NCBI GenBank assembly: GCA_965228975.1
Contig: OZ245851.1
Span: 4,836,001 to 4,900,000 of the forward strand
Direction: 5' to 3'
Length of the DNA: 64,000 nucleotides
Source of the DNA: JAJFJD01 sp965228975
GTDB lineage: Bacteria > Pseudomonadota > Alphaproteobacteria > UBA8366
Translations under genes and position numbers: made by a program
Part shown: positions 26,131 to 34,736 of the stretch, piece by piece
How positions within the stretch are numbered: position 1 is the stretch's first letter
Layout: the number at the start of each line of letters is the position of its first letter
Notes under the pieces: model-generated
What the model was told of the DNA's origin: nothing
What the model saw: only the letters and a program-made list of their open reading frames with translations
Databases searched by the model: none

Positions 26131-26892
26131 CTAAGTTGCCGAATCGGTCGGTTTTTTACGGTTTCGCGCCCTTTTGACAAGGCGTACCAGCATGCCGCGG
26201 GCCGAATCGGCGTCGTGGACGGCGCGCTCGAAGGGGAGTCTGAGGCTCCGGCCGTCACGTCCCAAGTCGGCGCCTTCCGGGTCGATTCCCGTCATCCGCC
26301 ATCCCGTACCCGCCGTATTTGCCAGCATCGTGGCGTATAGATCGACCGCGTCGGCGTGATCGGCGTTCATATGGTCGACGATGTCGGGCTCATGGTCGGC
26401 GAGAGCCGCCGACTCCGCCGTGTCGAACAGCACCGCGTCGGCGTCGATCCAGTGGATGCGGCCGAACCCGGCGACCAGGTGAAACCGATCCGGCATGATT
26501 CGATAGAAGTTGAAATCCCCGAATCCGGCATAATCGGCGGCCCCGGGGTGCCGCGCCAGATAGCGCTGCCGCAGGGCCGTATCCTCGTCACCGAGTTTCT
26601 CGATCCGTCCTTGCAGGGTCGCCCGGGCGCCGGTCAGCGGAGCGGCCAGCCCGGCGGTGCCGTCGAACAGCAGCGAAACCCGGGGATCGGCGGTGAAATT
26701 CTTCGTGTGGTCCGCGAGATCGGACAGCAACAGGATCGGCCGGCCCGCGTGGTCGCAGGCTGTCTCGACCAGCGAGGCATAGGGCCAGGAGTCATTCGCG
26801 CGGTCGGCCGTGGCCAGCGCGGCGGTACGGGCGCTGCGAACCAGCATCCGGCAGGTTTCCTCGGCCGGCAAGAGGGTGTCGTCATCGGTCAT
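26131..26892 (-). CDS. HugZ-like pyridoxamine 5'-phosphate oxidase-fold protein
   Basis: A 253-residue protein. The N-terminal split-barrel flavin-type domain (about 10-160) includes ARTAALATADRANDSWPYAS and GRPILLLSDLADHTKNF. The C-terminal DUF2470 domain contains HMNADHADAVDLYATML. This architecture is shared with heme-degrading HugZ proteins, so heme binding or breakdown is possible. It is transcribed in the same direction as the SCO gene upstream and pckA downstream. Confidence 0.8.
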   Translation of the reverse strand: MTDDDTLLPAEETCRMLVRSARTAALATADRANDSWPYASLVETACDHAGRPILLLSDLADHTKNFTADPRVSLLFDGTAGLAAPLTGARATLQGRIEKLGDEDTALRQRYLARHPGAADYAGFGDFNFYRIMPDRFHLVAGFGRIHWIDADAVLFDTAESAALADHEPDIVDHMNADHADAVDLYATMLANTAGTGWRMTGIDPEGADLGRDGRSLRLPFERAVHDADSARGMLVRLVKRARNRKKPTDSAT

Positions 26893-26994
26893 CGGTGAAT
26901 CCCTTCCACGTCAGACGGCCACGTCCTTCACCTGCGTCCGTCCCTACGGGCGATGGTGCGGACCGAAAGCCGACGGGATACGGTATCCACGCGC

Positions 26995-27654
26995 CTACCG
27001 GGTTTTCAAGCTGACATTTTGCTGGCCGGCGACAAAGCTTGCGACGGCGTTGGCCATTTCCTTCGGATCGGTCTGGTGCCGGAACATCGCGACATAGTCG
27101 CCGTCGGGACCCATCAGATAGATAAAGGACGAATGATTCACCAGATACTCGCCGGGTTTCTCCGACGGCGCCTTGGCGTAGAATACGCGGTAGGACTTGG
27201 CGACCTGCCGGATCGCGCCTTCCGTGCCCGTCAGGCCGACGAGCTTGGGATGGAAATGGGCGACATATTGGGCGAGGTATTCGGGTGTGTCCCGGGCCGG
27301 GTCGACCGTGATGAAGACCGGCTGCACCTTGTCGGCCGCCGGACCGAGGTAATCCATCGCCGCGGCCAGATTTGCCAGTTCCGTCGGGCAGACGTCCGGG
27401 CAAAAACCGTAGCCGAAGAAGACCAGCATATACCGGCCGTGGAAGCTCGCGTCCGTGACCGTCTCGCCCTTGTGGTTGATCAGCGTGAACGGGCCGCCGA
27501 TCGACACCGGCGATTGGACCGCCACCGACTGCGTCGGGGTTCCCGTGGATCGATTGCCGTCGATCAGCCGCCAGGTAATCCACGCCGACGCCGCGATCGT
27601 GACGAGCGCGACCAGCATGATGACGATGATCTGAACCGACGCAGACTGTTTCAT
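26995..27654 (-). CDS. SCO1/SenC family copper protein
   Basis: A 219-residue, membrane-anchored thioredoxin-fold protein with one N-terminal helix (about 8-30). The copper motif FCPDVCP and the distant histidine in YLVNHSSFIYLMGPDG are intact. SCO proteins deliver copper to the CuA site of cytochrome c oxidase or act in thiol redox control. It stands alone upstream of the HugZ-like gene and is divergent from chvI. Confidence 0.9.
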   Translation of the reverse strand: MKQSASVQIIVIMLVALVTIAASAWITWRLIDGNRSTGTPTQSVAVQSPVSIGGPFTLINHKGETVTDASFHGRYMLVFFGYGFCPDVCPTELANLAAAMDYLGPAADKVQPVFITVDPARDTPEYLAQYVAHFHPKLVGLTGTEGAIRQVAKSYRVFYAKAPSEKPGEYLVNHSSFIYLMGPDGDYVAMFRHQTDPKEMANAVASFVAGQQNVSLKTR

Positions 27655-27954
27655 GTTCCTTACGGGGTGTTGGCGCTGTTTGGATACGCTCCCTGCCCGC
27701 CCTTACGGCGTGTTGACGGCCGGGTCGGCAGTTAATCTATTTCAACCACGAATTAACCAATTTGATATACTGGTGGTCCGATAGGTCGCGAGTGGACATA
27801 TCGACGCAGCGTCAAATGGTTGCGTGATCGTCATGTCGCTCTAAATTGCCGCTCGCCGCCGCAAGAATGTCGTCACCGTGCCCCAATGCTGCCATAAGCG
27901 GGGATGATTGTGCAGTTGCGCCAATAGCGGAAAATTCAAGGCGGGAGTTCGCCA
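27655..27954. promoter_or_regulatory. Divergent region between SCO gene and chvI
   Basis: 300 bp without a gene. A possible sigma-70 promoter for chvI is TTCAAC at 27741-27746 with GATATA at 27764-27769 (17-bp spacing), inside an AT-rich stretch. The rest is GC-rich with no clear operator. The ATG of chvI follows GGCGGGAG by about eight bases. Confidence 0.35.
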
Positions 27955-28653
27955 ATGCAGCAGACAATTGCTCTTGTCGACGACGACAAGAATATCCTGA
28001 CTTCGGTCTCCATGGCTCTGGAGGCGGAAGGCTACAGGGTAAAAACCTACAACGACGGTGAAGAAGCGTTTCGGGGGCTTAGCCAGCAGCCCGTCGATCT
28101 CGCCATCCTCGACATCAAGATGCCGCGGATGGACGGCATGGAGCTGCTGCAGAAATTGCGCGACAGCAGCAATCTGCCGGTCATCTTCCTGACCTCGAAG
28201 GACGACGAGGTGGACGAGGTGCTCGGGCTTCGGATGGGAGCGGACGACTACATCAAAAAGCCGTTTTCCCAACGCCTGCTGATCGAGCGTATCCGCACCT
28301 TGCTGCGCCGCTCCGAATTGGGCGAGGAACCCGTCGCCAAGAAGGCCGATTCGGTCTTGGTACGTGGGCCGTTGGTAATGGACACCGACCGGCATTCCTG
28401 CACCTGGGACGGCCGTGACGTGCAGTTGACCGTTACCGAGTTCCTGTTGCTGAAGGCGCTGGCGACGCGGCCCGGTCATGTGAAGAGCCGAGATCAGCTA
28501 ATGGATGCCGCCTATGGCGAAAGCATCTACGTGGACGACCGGACAATCGACAGCCACATCAAGCGGCTGCGCAAGAAGTTTCGCCAGATCGACTCGAGCT
28601 TCTCGCAGATCGAAACCCTGTACGGCGTGGGTTACCGCTATAGCGAGTTGTAG
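27955..28653 (+). CDS. chvI: ChvI-type response regulator
   Basis: A 232-residue OmpR/PhoB-family regulator. The receiver (1-120) has VDDDKN, phospho-acceptor Asp in LAILDIKMPRMDGMEL, Thr in FLTSKDDE, and DDYIKKPFSQ, a pattern characteristic of ChvI/ExoR-pathway regulators. The winged-helix output domain ends with HIKRLRKKFRQ and TLYGVGYRY. In relatives it controls envelope stress, acid and exopolysaccharide genes. chvG follows after five bases. Confidence 0.92.
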   Translation: MQQTIALVDDDKNILTSVSMALEAEGYRVKTYNDGEEAFRGLSQQPVDLAILDIKMPRMDGMELLQKLRDSSNLPVIFLTSKDDEVDEVLGLRMGADDYIKKPFSQRLLIERIRTLLRRSELGEEPVAKKADSVLVRGPLVMDTDRHSCTWDGRDVQLTVTEFLLLKALATRPGHVKSRDQLMDAAYGESIYVDDRTIDSHIKRLRKKFRQIDSSFSQIETLYGVGYRYSEL

Positions 28654-28658
28654 CCGCA

Positions 28659-30398
28659 ATGGAGCGTGAGACCGCGTTGAAGGCCATCCGCAAGGGGCTG
28701 CACCGGTATACGGTTGCGGCCCGTTTGGCGATGCGGGGTTTCACGGAAAAGAACACCGACACCAAGGCCGAAAAGGCCGAGAAGGAAGAGGCCGCCGCAA
28801 AGGGCCGGCGCGTCGTCTCGCCGCTGACCCGCCGGATCCTGGCGGTCAACGTGGTGGCCCTGCTGATTCCGGTCGGCGGGCTGCTGTATGTCGGCCCCTA
28901 CCGCGACAGCCTGATCGACGCCGATCTCGAGTCGCTGCGCAGCCAGGGCGAAATGATCGCCGGTGCGATCGGCGAAAGCGCGATTGAGATTACCCCGGCG
29001 GGCGGACAGTTCATCGACCTGGAACCGGCACGTCATATCGTCCGGCGCCTAAGCGCCGCGTCGCGGGTCCGGTCGCGGCTGTTCCTGAACGCCGGCGAGA
29101 TGGTCGCCGACAGCAGCCGGCTTTTGGGCGGCCGCTGGGTCGTGCAGGTCCAGGAACTGCCGCCGCCCAAGGAATCCAACTGGTTGCTCGACTGGCTCAT
29201 CGACGGCATCGACGTGACCGTGGGCTGGCTGACCTACGGCGAGAAGCTGGAACCGTATCAGGAGCGCGCGGACCAGCGCGCCGAGGACTATCCCGAGGTT
29301 CAGCGCGCCTTCTCCGGCGAGATCATCGGCGTGGTCCGGTCGGGCGGCTCGAGTGGCTACATGCTGACCGTCGCCATTCCGGTACAGCGATACCGTCAGG
29401 TGATCGGCGTGTTGCTGCTGTCCCGCGACGGAATCGAGATCGAGGCGTCGGTCCGGGCGATCCGGCTGACGGTGCTGGCCGTCTTCGCGGGCGCGATCGT
29501 GGTGACGATTCTGCTGTCGCTGTATCTGGCGCGCACGATCGCGCAACCGGTGCTGAGGCTCGCCGCCGCCGCCGAGCGGGTGCGGCGCGGATACGGACCC
29601 GAAACGCAACAGATTCCCGATTTCACAAACCGCGGCGATGAAATCGGCGAATTATCCGGCGTGCTGCGGGAAATGACCGATGCGCTGCATCAGCGGATGG
29701 ACGCCATCGAGCGGTTCGCCGCCGACGTCAGCCACGAGATCAAGAATCCTCTGACCTCGTTGCGCAGCGCGGTCGAAACCGCGGCCCGCGTGTCGGACCC
29801 GGGGCAGCAGCGCCGTTTGATGGCCGTTATCCTGGAAGACGTGCAGCGGCTGGACCGTCTGATCACCGATATCTCCAATGCGTCGCGGTTGGACTCGGAA
29901 CTGAGCCGCGCCGGCACAGAGACCGTCGAACTGGGCTCGATGATGCAGGCGCTCGCCGATATGTACGAAACAACGCGGCTTTCCGGCGGGCCGACGCTGG
30001 AAGTCGATATCGACGAAAACGCCAATCTGCAGGTTTCCGGCGTAGAGGACCGGCTGGTCCAGGTCATGCGCAACCTGATTGCCAACGCGGAAAGTTTCAG
30101 TCCGCCGGGCGGGGTGATCCGGATCACCGCGGCCCGCGTCAACGGCTTCGTCGAGATCCAGGTCGAAGACGACGGACCGGGCATCCCCGAGGCGAAGATT
30201 GACGCGATCTTCGACCGCTTCTACACCGAACGCCCGAAGGGCGAAAAGTTCGGCACGCATTCCGGCCTCGGATTGTCCATTTCCAAACAGATCATCGAAG
30301 CGCATCGCGGCACCATCCGTGCGCAGAACCGCTACGAAAAAGACGGATCGAAGACCGTTTGCGGCGCGCGTTTCATTATCCGTCTCCCCGTCAAATAG
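28659..30398 (+). CDS. chvG: ChvG-type sensor histidine kinase
   Basis: A 579-residue kinase partner of ChvI. The order is a cytoplasmic N-tail, TM1 (about 62-85, ILAVNVVALLIPVGGLLYVG), a periplasmic stimulus-sensing domain (about 86-265), TM2 (LTVLAVFAGAIVVTILLSLY), HAMP, H-box VSHEIKNPLTSLRS, N-box LIANAESFSPPGG, and G-boxes DDGPGIPE and GLGLSISKQI. In Rhizobiales homologues the periplasmic domain is repressed by ExoR; no exoR is in this window. Confidence 0.92.
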   Translation: MERETALKAIRKGLHRYTVAARLAMRGFTEKNTDTKAEKAEKEEAAAKGRRVVSPLTRRILAVNVVALLIPVGGLLYVGPYRDSLIDADLESLRSQGEMIAGAIGESAIEITPAGGQFIDLEPARHIVRRLSAASRVRSRLFLNAGEMVADSSRLLGGRWVVQVQELPPPKESNWLLDWLIDGIDVTVGWLTYGEKLEPYQERADQRAEDYPEVQRAFSGEIIGVVRSGGSSGYMLTVAIPVQRYRQVIGVLLLSRDGIEIEASVRAIRLTVLAVFAGAIVVTILLSLYLARTIAQPVLRLAAAAERVRRGYGPETQQIPDFTNRGDEIGELSGVLREMTDALHQRMDAIERFAADVSHEIKNPLTSLRSAVETAARVSDPGQQRRLMAVILEDVQRLDRLITDISNASRLDSELSRAGTETVELGSMMQALADMYETTRLSGGPTLEVDIDENANLQVSGVEDRLVQVMRNLIANAESFSPPGGVIRITAARVNGFVEIQVEDDGPGIPEAKIDAIFDRFYTERPKGEKFGTHSGLGLSISKQIIEAHRGTIRAQNRYEKDGSKTVCGARFIIRLPVK

Positions 30399-30449
30399 CT
30401 GCACGGTCCCCGCGTTGACACCGTGCGCCTGCCGCCGCAGGCTTGCCGT

Positions 30450-30878
30450 ATGGAAACCGTTCATGGAACTTCGGTCGCGGTCGCCGGCGCCGCTGTCCTG
30501 CTGCGCGGGCCGTCCGGTAGCGGCAAGTCGGATTTGGCGTTGCGCTTGATCGACGGTGGCGCCGCGCTTGTTGCCGACGACCGGACGGCCTTGTCCCGCG
30601 AAGGGGATGAAATCCTGGCGAGCGCGCCGCCGCAGATCGCCGGCCGGATGGAGGTTCGCGGCCTCGGCATCGTTCGTCTACCGGCGGTTTCCGGCATCCC
30701 GGTGCGGGTCGTGGTCGATATCGTTCCCGCCGAAGAGGTGGAACGCCTTCCCAAGCCCGCCGAGACAATGCTATTGGGAATCGCGCTGCCGGTACTGCGT
30801 CTTGCCGCTTTCGAGGCATCGGCGCCGGCCAAGATCAGACTGGCCGTCGGGCTGGCCCCAGAGGAGATCGAGCGGTGA
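30450..30878 (+). CDS. hprK: HPr kinase/phosphorylase, short alphaproteobacterial form
   Basis: A roughly 142-residue protein covering only the C-terminal catalytic domain of HprK. The P-loop GPSGSGKSDLALRLIDGG and the VADD acidic pair are present, as is VDIVPAEEVERLP; the N-terminal domain of Gram-positive enzymes is missing, as usual in this class. It phosphorylates HPr on Ser. A GTG at 30423 would add nine residues, but the ATG at 30450 fits the family N-terminus better. Its stop overlaps the rapZ start. Confidence 0.88.
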   Translation: METVHGTSVAVAGAAVLLRGPSGSGKSDLALRLIDGGAALVADDRTALSREGDEILASAPPQIAGRMEVRGLGIVRLPAVSGIPVRVVVDIVPAEEVERLPKPAETMLLGIALPVLRLAAFEASAPAKIRLAVGLAPEEIER

Positions 30879-31789
30879 CCGAGGACAAGCAGGATGATGG
30901 CCGCCGGCGCGTGTTGCTGGTCACCGGTATGTCCGGTGCCGGACGAACGACGGCCCTAAAAAGTCTCGAGGATATCGGCTACGAAGCGGTCGATAATCTT
31001 CCGTTGTCGCTGCTCGGCAGCCTCGTGCGGCCTGCCCCGGATGGCTTCGATGCCGAAAATCCGCGGCCTCTCGCGATCGGCGTCGATATCCGGACGCGCG
31101 ATTTCGGCGTCGACACGATGTTGGACGAGCTCGATCGGCTGATTGCGGATCCGGCCTACCTGGTCGAGACGGTGTTCCTCGATTGCGACGACGAGGTCTT
31201 GCAGCGCCGGTACGCGGAGACCCGGCGGCGGCATCCGCTCGATTCCGAGAAACCGGTACCCGACATGATCGAACTCGAGCGCCGCGTGCTGGCGCGGTTA
31301 CGTGGACGGGCCGACGTGGTGATCGACACGACCGACAAGTCGCCCTGGGACCTCAAGGAAATGCTCGGCGAGTCCTTCGGCTTGCACAGCGACAAGGGCC
31401 TGAACCTGTTCGTTACCTCCTTTGCGTTCCGTCACGGCGTGCCGCGCGAGTCGGACCTCGTCTTCGATGTACGCTTCTTGAAGAACCCTCATTACGACAA
31501 GGTGTTGCGCCCGCTGACCGGGGAGGACGCGCCGGTTCAGGAGATGATCAAGGGCGATCCGGATTTCTACGGTTTCTTTGACAGTCTGACCGGAATGCTG
31601 GAAATTTTACTGCCGCGTTACGCGCAGGAAGGAAAAAGTTATCTGACCATCGCGGTCGGCTGCACCGGCGGCCGCCATCGGTCGGTGTTCGTGGCGCGGC
31701 GCTTGACCGATTGGCTGCGGTCGCGCGACTGGCAGGTCCGGTTGCACCATCGCGAAACGCCGATCGGCCAAGAACAAGAAGACGAATGA
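30875..31789 (+). CDS. rapZ: RapZ-type RNase adapter/nucleotide-binding protein
   Basis: A 304-residue RapZ/YvcJ family protein with GTG start overlapping the hprK stop by four bases. The P-loop reads GMSGAGRTTALK, with Arg where the usual Lys lies, a variant common in the class. The C-terminal domain shows FVTSFAFRHGVP, the DVRFLKNPHY motif and AVGCTGGRHRSVF. In enterobacteria RapZ guides RNase E to the sRNA GlmZ and senses glucosamine-6-phosphate; the role in alphaproteobacteria is less clear. Confidence 0.9.
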   Translation: MTEDKQDDGRRRVLLVTGMSGAGRTTALKSLEDIGYEAVDNLPLSLLGSLVRPAPDGFDAENPRPLAIGVDIRTRDFGVDTMLDELDRLIADPAYLVETVFLDCDDEVLQRRYAETRRRHPLDSEKPVPDMIELERRVLARLRGRADVVIDTTDKSPWDLKEMLGESFGLHSDKGLNLFVTSFAFRHGVPRESDLVFDVRFLKNPHYDKVLRPLTGEDAPVQEMIKGDPDFYGFFDSLTGMLEILLPRYAQEGKSYLTIAVGCTGGRHRSVFVARRLTDWLRSRDWQVRLHHRETPIGQEQEDE

Positions 31790-31825
31790 GGGCGGAATGG
31801 TGAACCGGCTGGTGGACACGGGAAA

Positions 31826-32236
31826 ATGATCGGGATCGTTGTGGTGAGCCATGGCCGTTTGGCCGAAGAATTCGTCGGCGCGTTGGAACATATCGTCGGC
31901 CCGCAAGAGAAGATGTGTTGCGTCTGCATCGGGCCGGATGACGACATGGAGGCGCGCCGCCAGGAGATCCTCGACAGCGTCTCGAAAATGGAAGACGGCG
32001 CCGGCGTCGCCGTGTTGACCGATATGTTCGGCGGCACCCCGTCGAATCTCGCCTTGTCGGTGATGGGGCAGGCGAATGTCGAGGTCGTCGCCGGCGTGAA
32101 CCTGCCCATGCTCATCCGGTTGGCGTCGATCCGGAAGACGCATTCCCTGGTGGATGCGGTGGCGAGCGCGCAGGAGGCCGGACGGAAATACATCAACGTC
32201 GCGTCCAACCTGCTGGCCGAACAGACCGGCGACTAG
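31826..32236 (+). CDS. PTS EIIA component, mannose type
   Basis: A 136-residue EIIA(Man) domain. The active-site histidine lies in GIVVVSHGRLAEEF near the N-terminus, and VLTDMFGGTPSNLAL is the characteristic loop. No EIIB or EIIC transporter subunits are nearby, so it acts as a regulatory phospho-acceptor for HPr rather than in sugar uptake. It sits in the hprK-rapZ-EIIA-HPr cluster. Confidence 0.92.
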   Translation: MIGIVVVSHGRLAEEFVGALEHIVGPQEKMCCVCIGPDDDMEARRQEILDSVSKMEDGAGVAVLTDMFGGTPSNLALSVMGQANVEVVAGVNLPMLIRLASIRKTHSLVDAVASAQEAGRKYINVASNLLAEQTGD

Positions 32237-32246
32237 GCGGAGATTT

Positions 32247-32516
32247 ATGGCGCAGCGCGACCTTGAGATCGTGAATCAGCGGGGCCTGCACGCGCGTGCC
32301 GCCGCGAAATTCGTCGAACTTGTCGAACAATTCGAGTCCTCGGTTACCGTGTCGAAGGACGGTCAGAGCGTCCCCGGCACGTCGATCATGGGTTTGATGA
32401 TGCTGGCCGCCTCGATCGGATGCGTCATCTCGGTTCAGGCCGATGGGCCGGACGCGGACCGGGCCCTCGATGCACTGTCAGGTTTGGTGAGCAGCGGCTT
32501 CAACGAAACCGACTGA
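32247..32516 (+). CDS. HPr family phosphocarrier protein
   Basis: An 89-residue HPr with the active His in NQRGLHARAAAKF and the regulatory Ser in GTSIMGLMMLAAS. It passes phosphate from EI(Ntr) to EIIA proteins and is the substrate of HprK, so both phosphorylation sites are visible. The gene starts 10 bp after the EIIA stop. EI(Ntr) (ptsP) is not in the window. Confidence 0.93.
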   Translation: MAQRDLEIVNQRGLHARAAAKFVELVEQFESSVTVSKDGQSVPGTSIMGLMMLAASIGCVISVQADGPDADRALDALSGLVSSGFNETD

Positions 32517-32597
32517 CGTTTCCGGTGGGGCGGCGACCCTGGTTTCGCCGCCGGGATGCGCCATATTGTGAAAGGCGAGCCAACCACGGAGTAATCG

Positions 32598-32702
32598 ATG
32601 CCAAAATCGGCCCTGTACGGCCCGGCAATCGCCGGCAATGCCACCTTTTACCCCGTTGTAACCATTGAACGCCTAGAATTACCCCGTATAACCCCGGTAT
32701 AG
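32598..32702 (+). CDS. Possible 34-residue leader peptide ahead of ahcY
   Basis: ATG at 32598 preceded by GGAG eight bases upstream opens a 34-codon frame (MPKSALYGPAIAGNATF...) ending in TAG at 32700-32702. It overlaps the repeats and the promoter-like hexamers below, so it may be chance. No homologue is recognised. Confidence 0.22.
   Translation: MPKSALYGPAIAGNATFYPVVTIERLELPRITPV
32648..32701 (+). repeat. Three helically phased ACCCCG-type repeats upstream of ahcY
   Basis: ACCCCGTTGTA (32650-32660), ACCCCGTATA (32681-32690) and ACCCCGGTATA (32691-32701). Start-to-start spacings are 31 and 10 bp, about three turns and one turn of the helix, so all face one side of the DNA. The last two overlap the -10 region of the candidate promoter, which suggests operator sites. 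Confidence 0.5.
32665..32692 (+). promoter_or_regulatory. Candidate sigma-70 promoter of ahcY
   Basis: TTGAAC at 32665-32670 and TATAAC at 32687-32692 with 16-bp spacing, about 150 bp before the ahcY ATG. This is the best hexamer pair in the 326-bp gap. The long leader left over contains a 7-bp stem (TACCGCC/GGCGGTA, about 32757-32781) but no recognised riboswitch. Confidence 0.5.
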
Positions 32703-32842
32703 GCTCGCTTTACGACCCAACCGATCCCGCCTTGCCGCTTTTGACGAGCGCTGCTATACCGCCGCCCACCCGAGGGCGGTAGCCGCGGCGCGGAGGCATT
32801 TGGACCGTCCGCCGCCGGCGCGACACATTACAGGAAGAGAAC

Positions 32843-34138
32843 ATGACTGCCGCAGAAGACTATAAAGTTGCCGATATGAGCGGCGCCGAATGGGGCCGCA
32901 AGGAAATCGCCATCGCCGAAACGGAAATGCCGGGCTTGATGGCGCTGCGCGACGAATACGGCAAGTCCAAGCCGCTGAAGGGCGCGCGGATCGCCGGATG
33001 CCTGCATATGACGATCCAGACGGCCGTACTGATCGAGACGCTGACGGCGCTCGGCGCGGAGGTCCGCTGGTCGTCCTGCAACATTTTCTCGACCCAGGAT
33101 CACGCCGCCGCGGCCATCGCCGCGACCGGTGTTCCGGTGTTCGCATGGAAAGGGATGTCCGAGGAAGAGTTCTGGTGGTGCATCGAGCAGACCATCGAAG
33201 GTCCGGACGGCTGGCATCCGAACATGATCCTCGACGACGGCGGCGACCTGACCGTGTTGATGCACGACAAGTATCCCGAGTTGCTCAAGGATGTGCGCGG
33301 CCTGTCGGAAGAGACGACGACCGGCGTTCATCGGCTGTACGAGATGGAGAAGAACGGCACGCTCGCCGTTCCCGCGATTAACGTCAACGACTCGGTCACC
33401 AAGTCGAAGTTCGACAATCTGTATGGCTGCCGTGAAAGCCTGGTCGACGGCATCAAGCGGGCGACCGATGTCATGATCGCCGGTAAGACCGCGGTGGTCT
33501 GCGGATACGGCGACGTGGGCAAAGGCTCCGCCGCCAGCCTGCGCAACCAGGGCGCGCGCGTGCTCGTCACCGAGATCGACCCGATCTGCGCCCTGCAGGC
33601 GTCGATGGAAGGCTACGAAGTCACCACCATGGAAGACTCCGCGGCCACCGGCGACATCTTCGTGACCACGACCGGCAATATCGACGTGATCACACTCGAC
33701 CATATGCGCGACATGAAGGACCGGGCGATTGTCTGCAACATCGGGCATTTCGACTCCGAGATTCAGATCGAGGCCTTGCGCAACTACAAATGGGACAACG
33801 TGAAGCCGCAGGTCGACGAGGTCGAATTCCCCGACGGCAAGCGCCTGATCGTCTTGGCGGAAGGCCGGCTGGTCAATCTCGGCTGCGCGACGGGGCATCC
33901 CAGTTTCGTGATGTCCGCATCCTTCACGAACCAGGTGCTGGCGCAGATCGAGCTTTGGAACAACGCCGACAATTACGAGCGGAAGGTCTACGTCCTGCCG
34001 AAGAGGCTGGACGAGAAGGTGGCCATGCTGCATCTGGAGAAGCTCGGCGTGAAACTGACGCAGATGACCAAAGAGCAATCCGAGTATCTGGGTATCGACA
34101 CGGCCGGGCCGTTCAAGCCCGAGCATTACCGCTACTAA
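32843..34138 (+). CDS. ahcY: Adenosylhomocysteinase (SAH hydrolase)
   Basis: A 431-residue NAD-dependent enzyme that splits S-adenosylhomocysteine to adenosine and homocysteine, removing the product inhibitor of methyltransferases. Motifs include HMTIQTAVLIETL, the GYGDVGKGSAASLR NAD-binding loop, TGNIDVITLDHM and C-terminal FKPEHYRY. Length is normal for the bacterial form. It has its own long leader and a stem-loop after the stop. Confidence 0.96.
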   Translation: MTAAEDYKVADMSGAEWGRKEIAIAETEMPGLMALRDEYGKSKPLKGARIAGCLHMTIQTAVLIETLTALGAEVRWSSCNIFSTQDHAAAAIAATGVPVFAWKGMSEEEFWWCIEQTIEGPDGWHPNMILDDGGDLTVLMHDKYPELLKDVRGLSEETTTGVHRLYEMEKNGTLAVPAINVNDSVTKSKFDNLYGCRESLVDGIKRATDVMIAGKTAVVCGYGDVGKGSAASLRNQGARVLVTEIDPICALQASMEGYEVTTMEDSAATGDIFVTTTGNIDVITLDHMRDMKDRAIVCNIGHFDSEIQIEALRNYKWDNVKPQVDEVEFPDGKRLIVLAEGRLVNLGCATGHPSFVMSASFTNQVLAQIELWNNADNYERKVYVLPKRLDEKVAMLHLEKLGVKLTQMTKEQSEYLGIDTAGPFKPEHYRY

Positions 34139-34157
34139 GGCGGGGCGGGACACGGCG

Positions 34158-34179
34158 GCGCGGCCAAGAACGGCCGCGC
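34158..34179 (+). terminator. GC-rich stem-loop after ahcY
   Basis: Perfect 8-bp stem GCGCGGCC/GGCCGCGC with loop AAGAAC, 20 bases after the ahcY stop. No T-run follows, so it may be a weak terminator or mRNA 3' end. Confidence 0.4.
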
Positions 34180-34223
34180 TGGCCGCTTCCGTTTCCGGTT
34201 GCCGCAATGGTACATATGGCGGC

Positions 34224-34736
34224 ATGCTGGATGGTTCCGACACTTCACTCTCGATTGAGTTGACCGCCCACGGCGAGACCGGTACGGCTGCGGTAGCCGC
34301 CGCCGTTGCGCGCGTCTGCGCGGTGGGTGACGTGATCGCGCTGTCGGGCGTGCTCGGCAGCGGCAAAACGGTGTTTGCGCGCGGATTCGTCCGGGCGCTC
34401 ACCGGTCCGGACGAGGAAGTCCCCAGCCCGACCTTTACCCTGGTGCAGGTTTATCCGGCGTCCCCTGGGCCGATCCATCATTTCGACCTGTATCGTCTGG
34501 AGGAGGCGGAGGAGGTTTGGGAGTTGGGAATCGAAGACGCTTTCGCCGAGGGCATTTCCCTTATCGAATGGCCCGAACGGCTTGGCTCGCTGCTGCCGGC
34601 GAATCGGCTCGATGTCGATTTCACGGCGGGGGACGGCGACCCGGAGGTACGGCGCCTCCGCCTGCGGGGCGGCCCGTCCTGGCGCGCCCGCCTTCGGGCG
34701 CTTGGGCGAAAGCTCGATGTGAATTGCGATGACTGA
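34224..34736 (+). CDS. tsaE: tRNA threonylcarbamoyladenosine synthesis ATPase TsaE
   Basis: A 170-residue ATPase that works with TsaB/TsaD to form t6A37 in ANN-decoding tRNAs. Walker A reads SGVLGSGKTVFARGF, followed by EVPSPTFTLVQVY, HHFDLYRL and LIEWPERL. It overlaps the next gene by eight bases (34729-34736), the first of a chain of overlapping genes through addA, so these five genes likely form one transcript. Confidence 0.93.
   Translation: MLDGSDTSLSIELTAHGETGTAAVAAAVARVCAVGDVIALSGVLGSGKTVFARGFVRALTGPDEEVPSPTFTLVQVYPASPGPIHHFDLYRLEEAEEVWELGIEDAFAEGISLIEWPERLGSLLPANRLDVDFTAGDGDPEVRRLRLRGGPSWRARLRALGRKLDVNCDD

Noticed and set aside
32703..32842. SAH riboswitch upstream of ahcY
   Set aside because: GAGCGCTGC occurs near 32740, a short piece of the consensus, but the second conserved block (AGGCTCG-like) and the pseudoknot partner are not visible.
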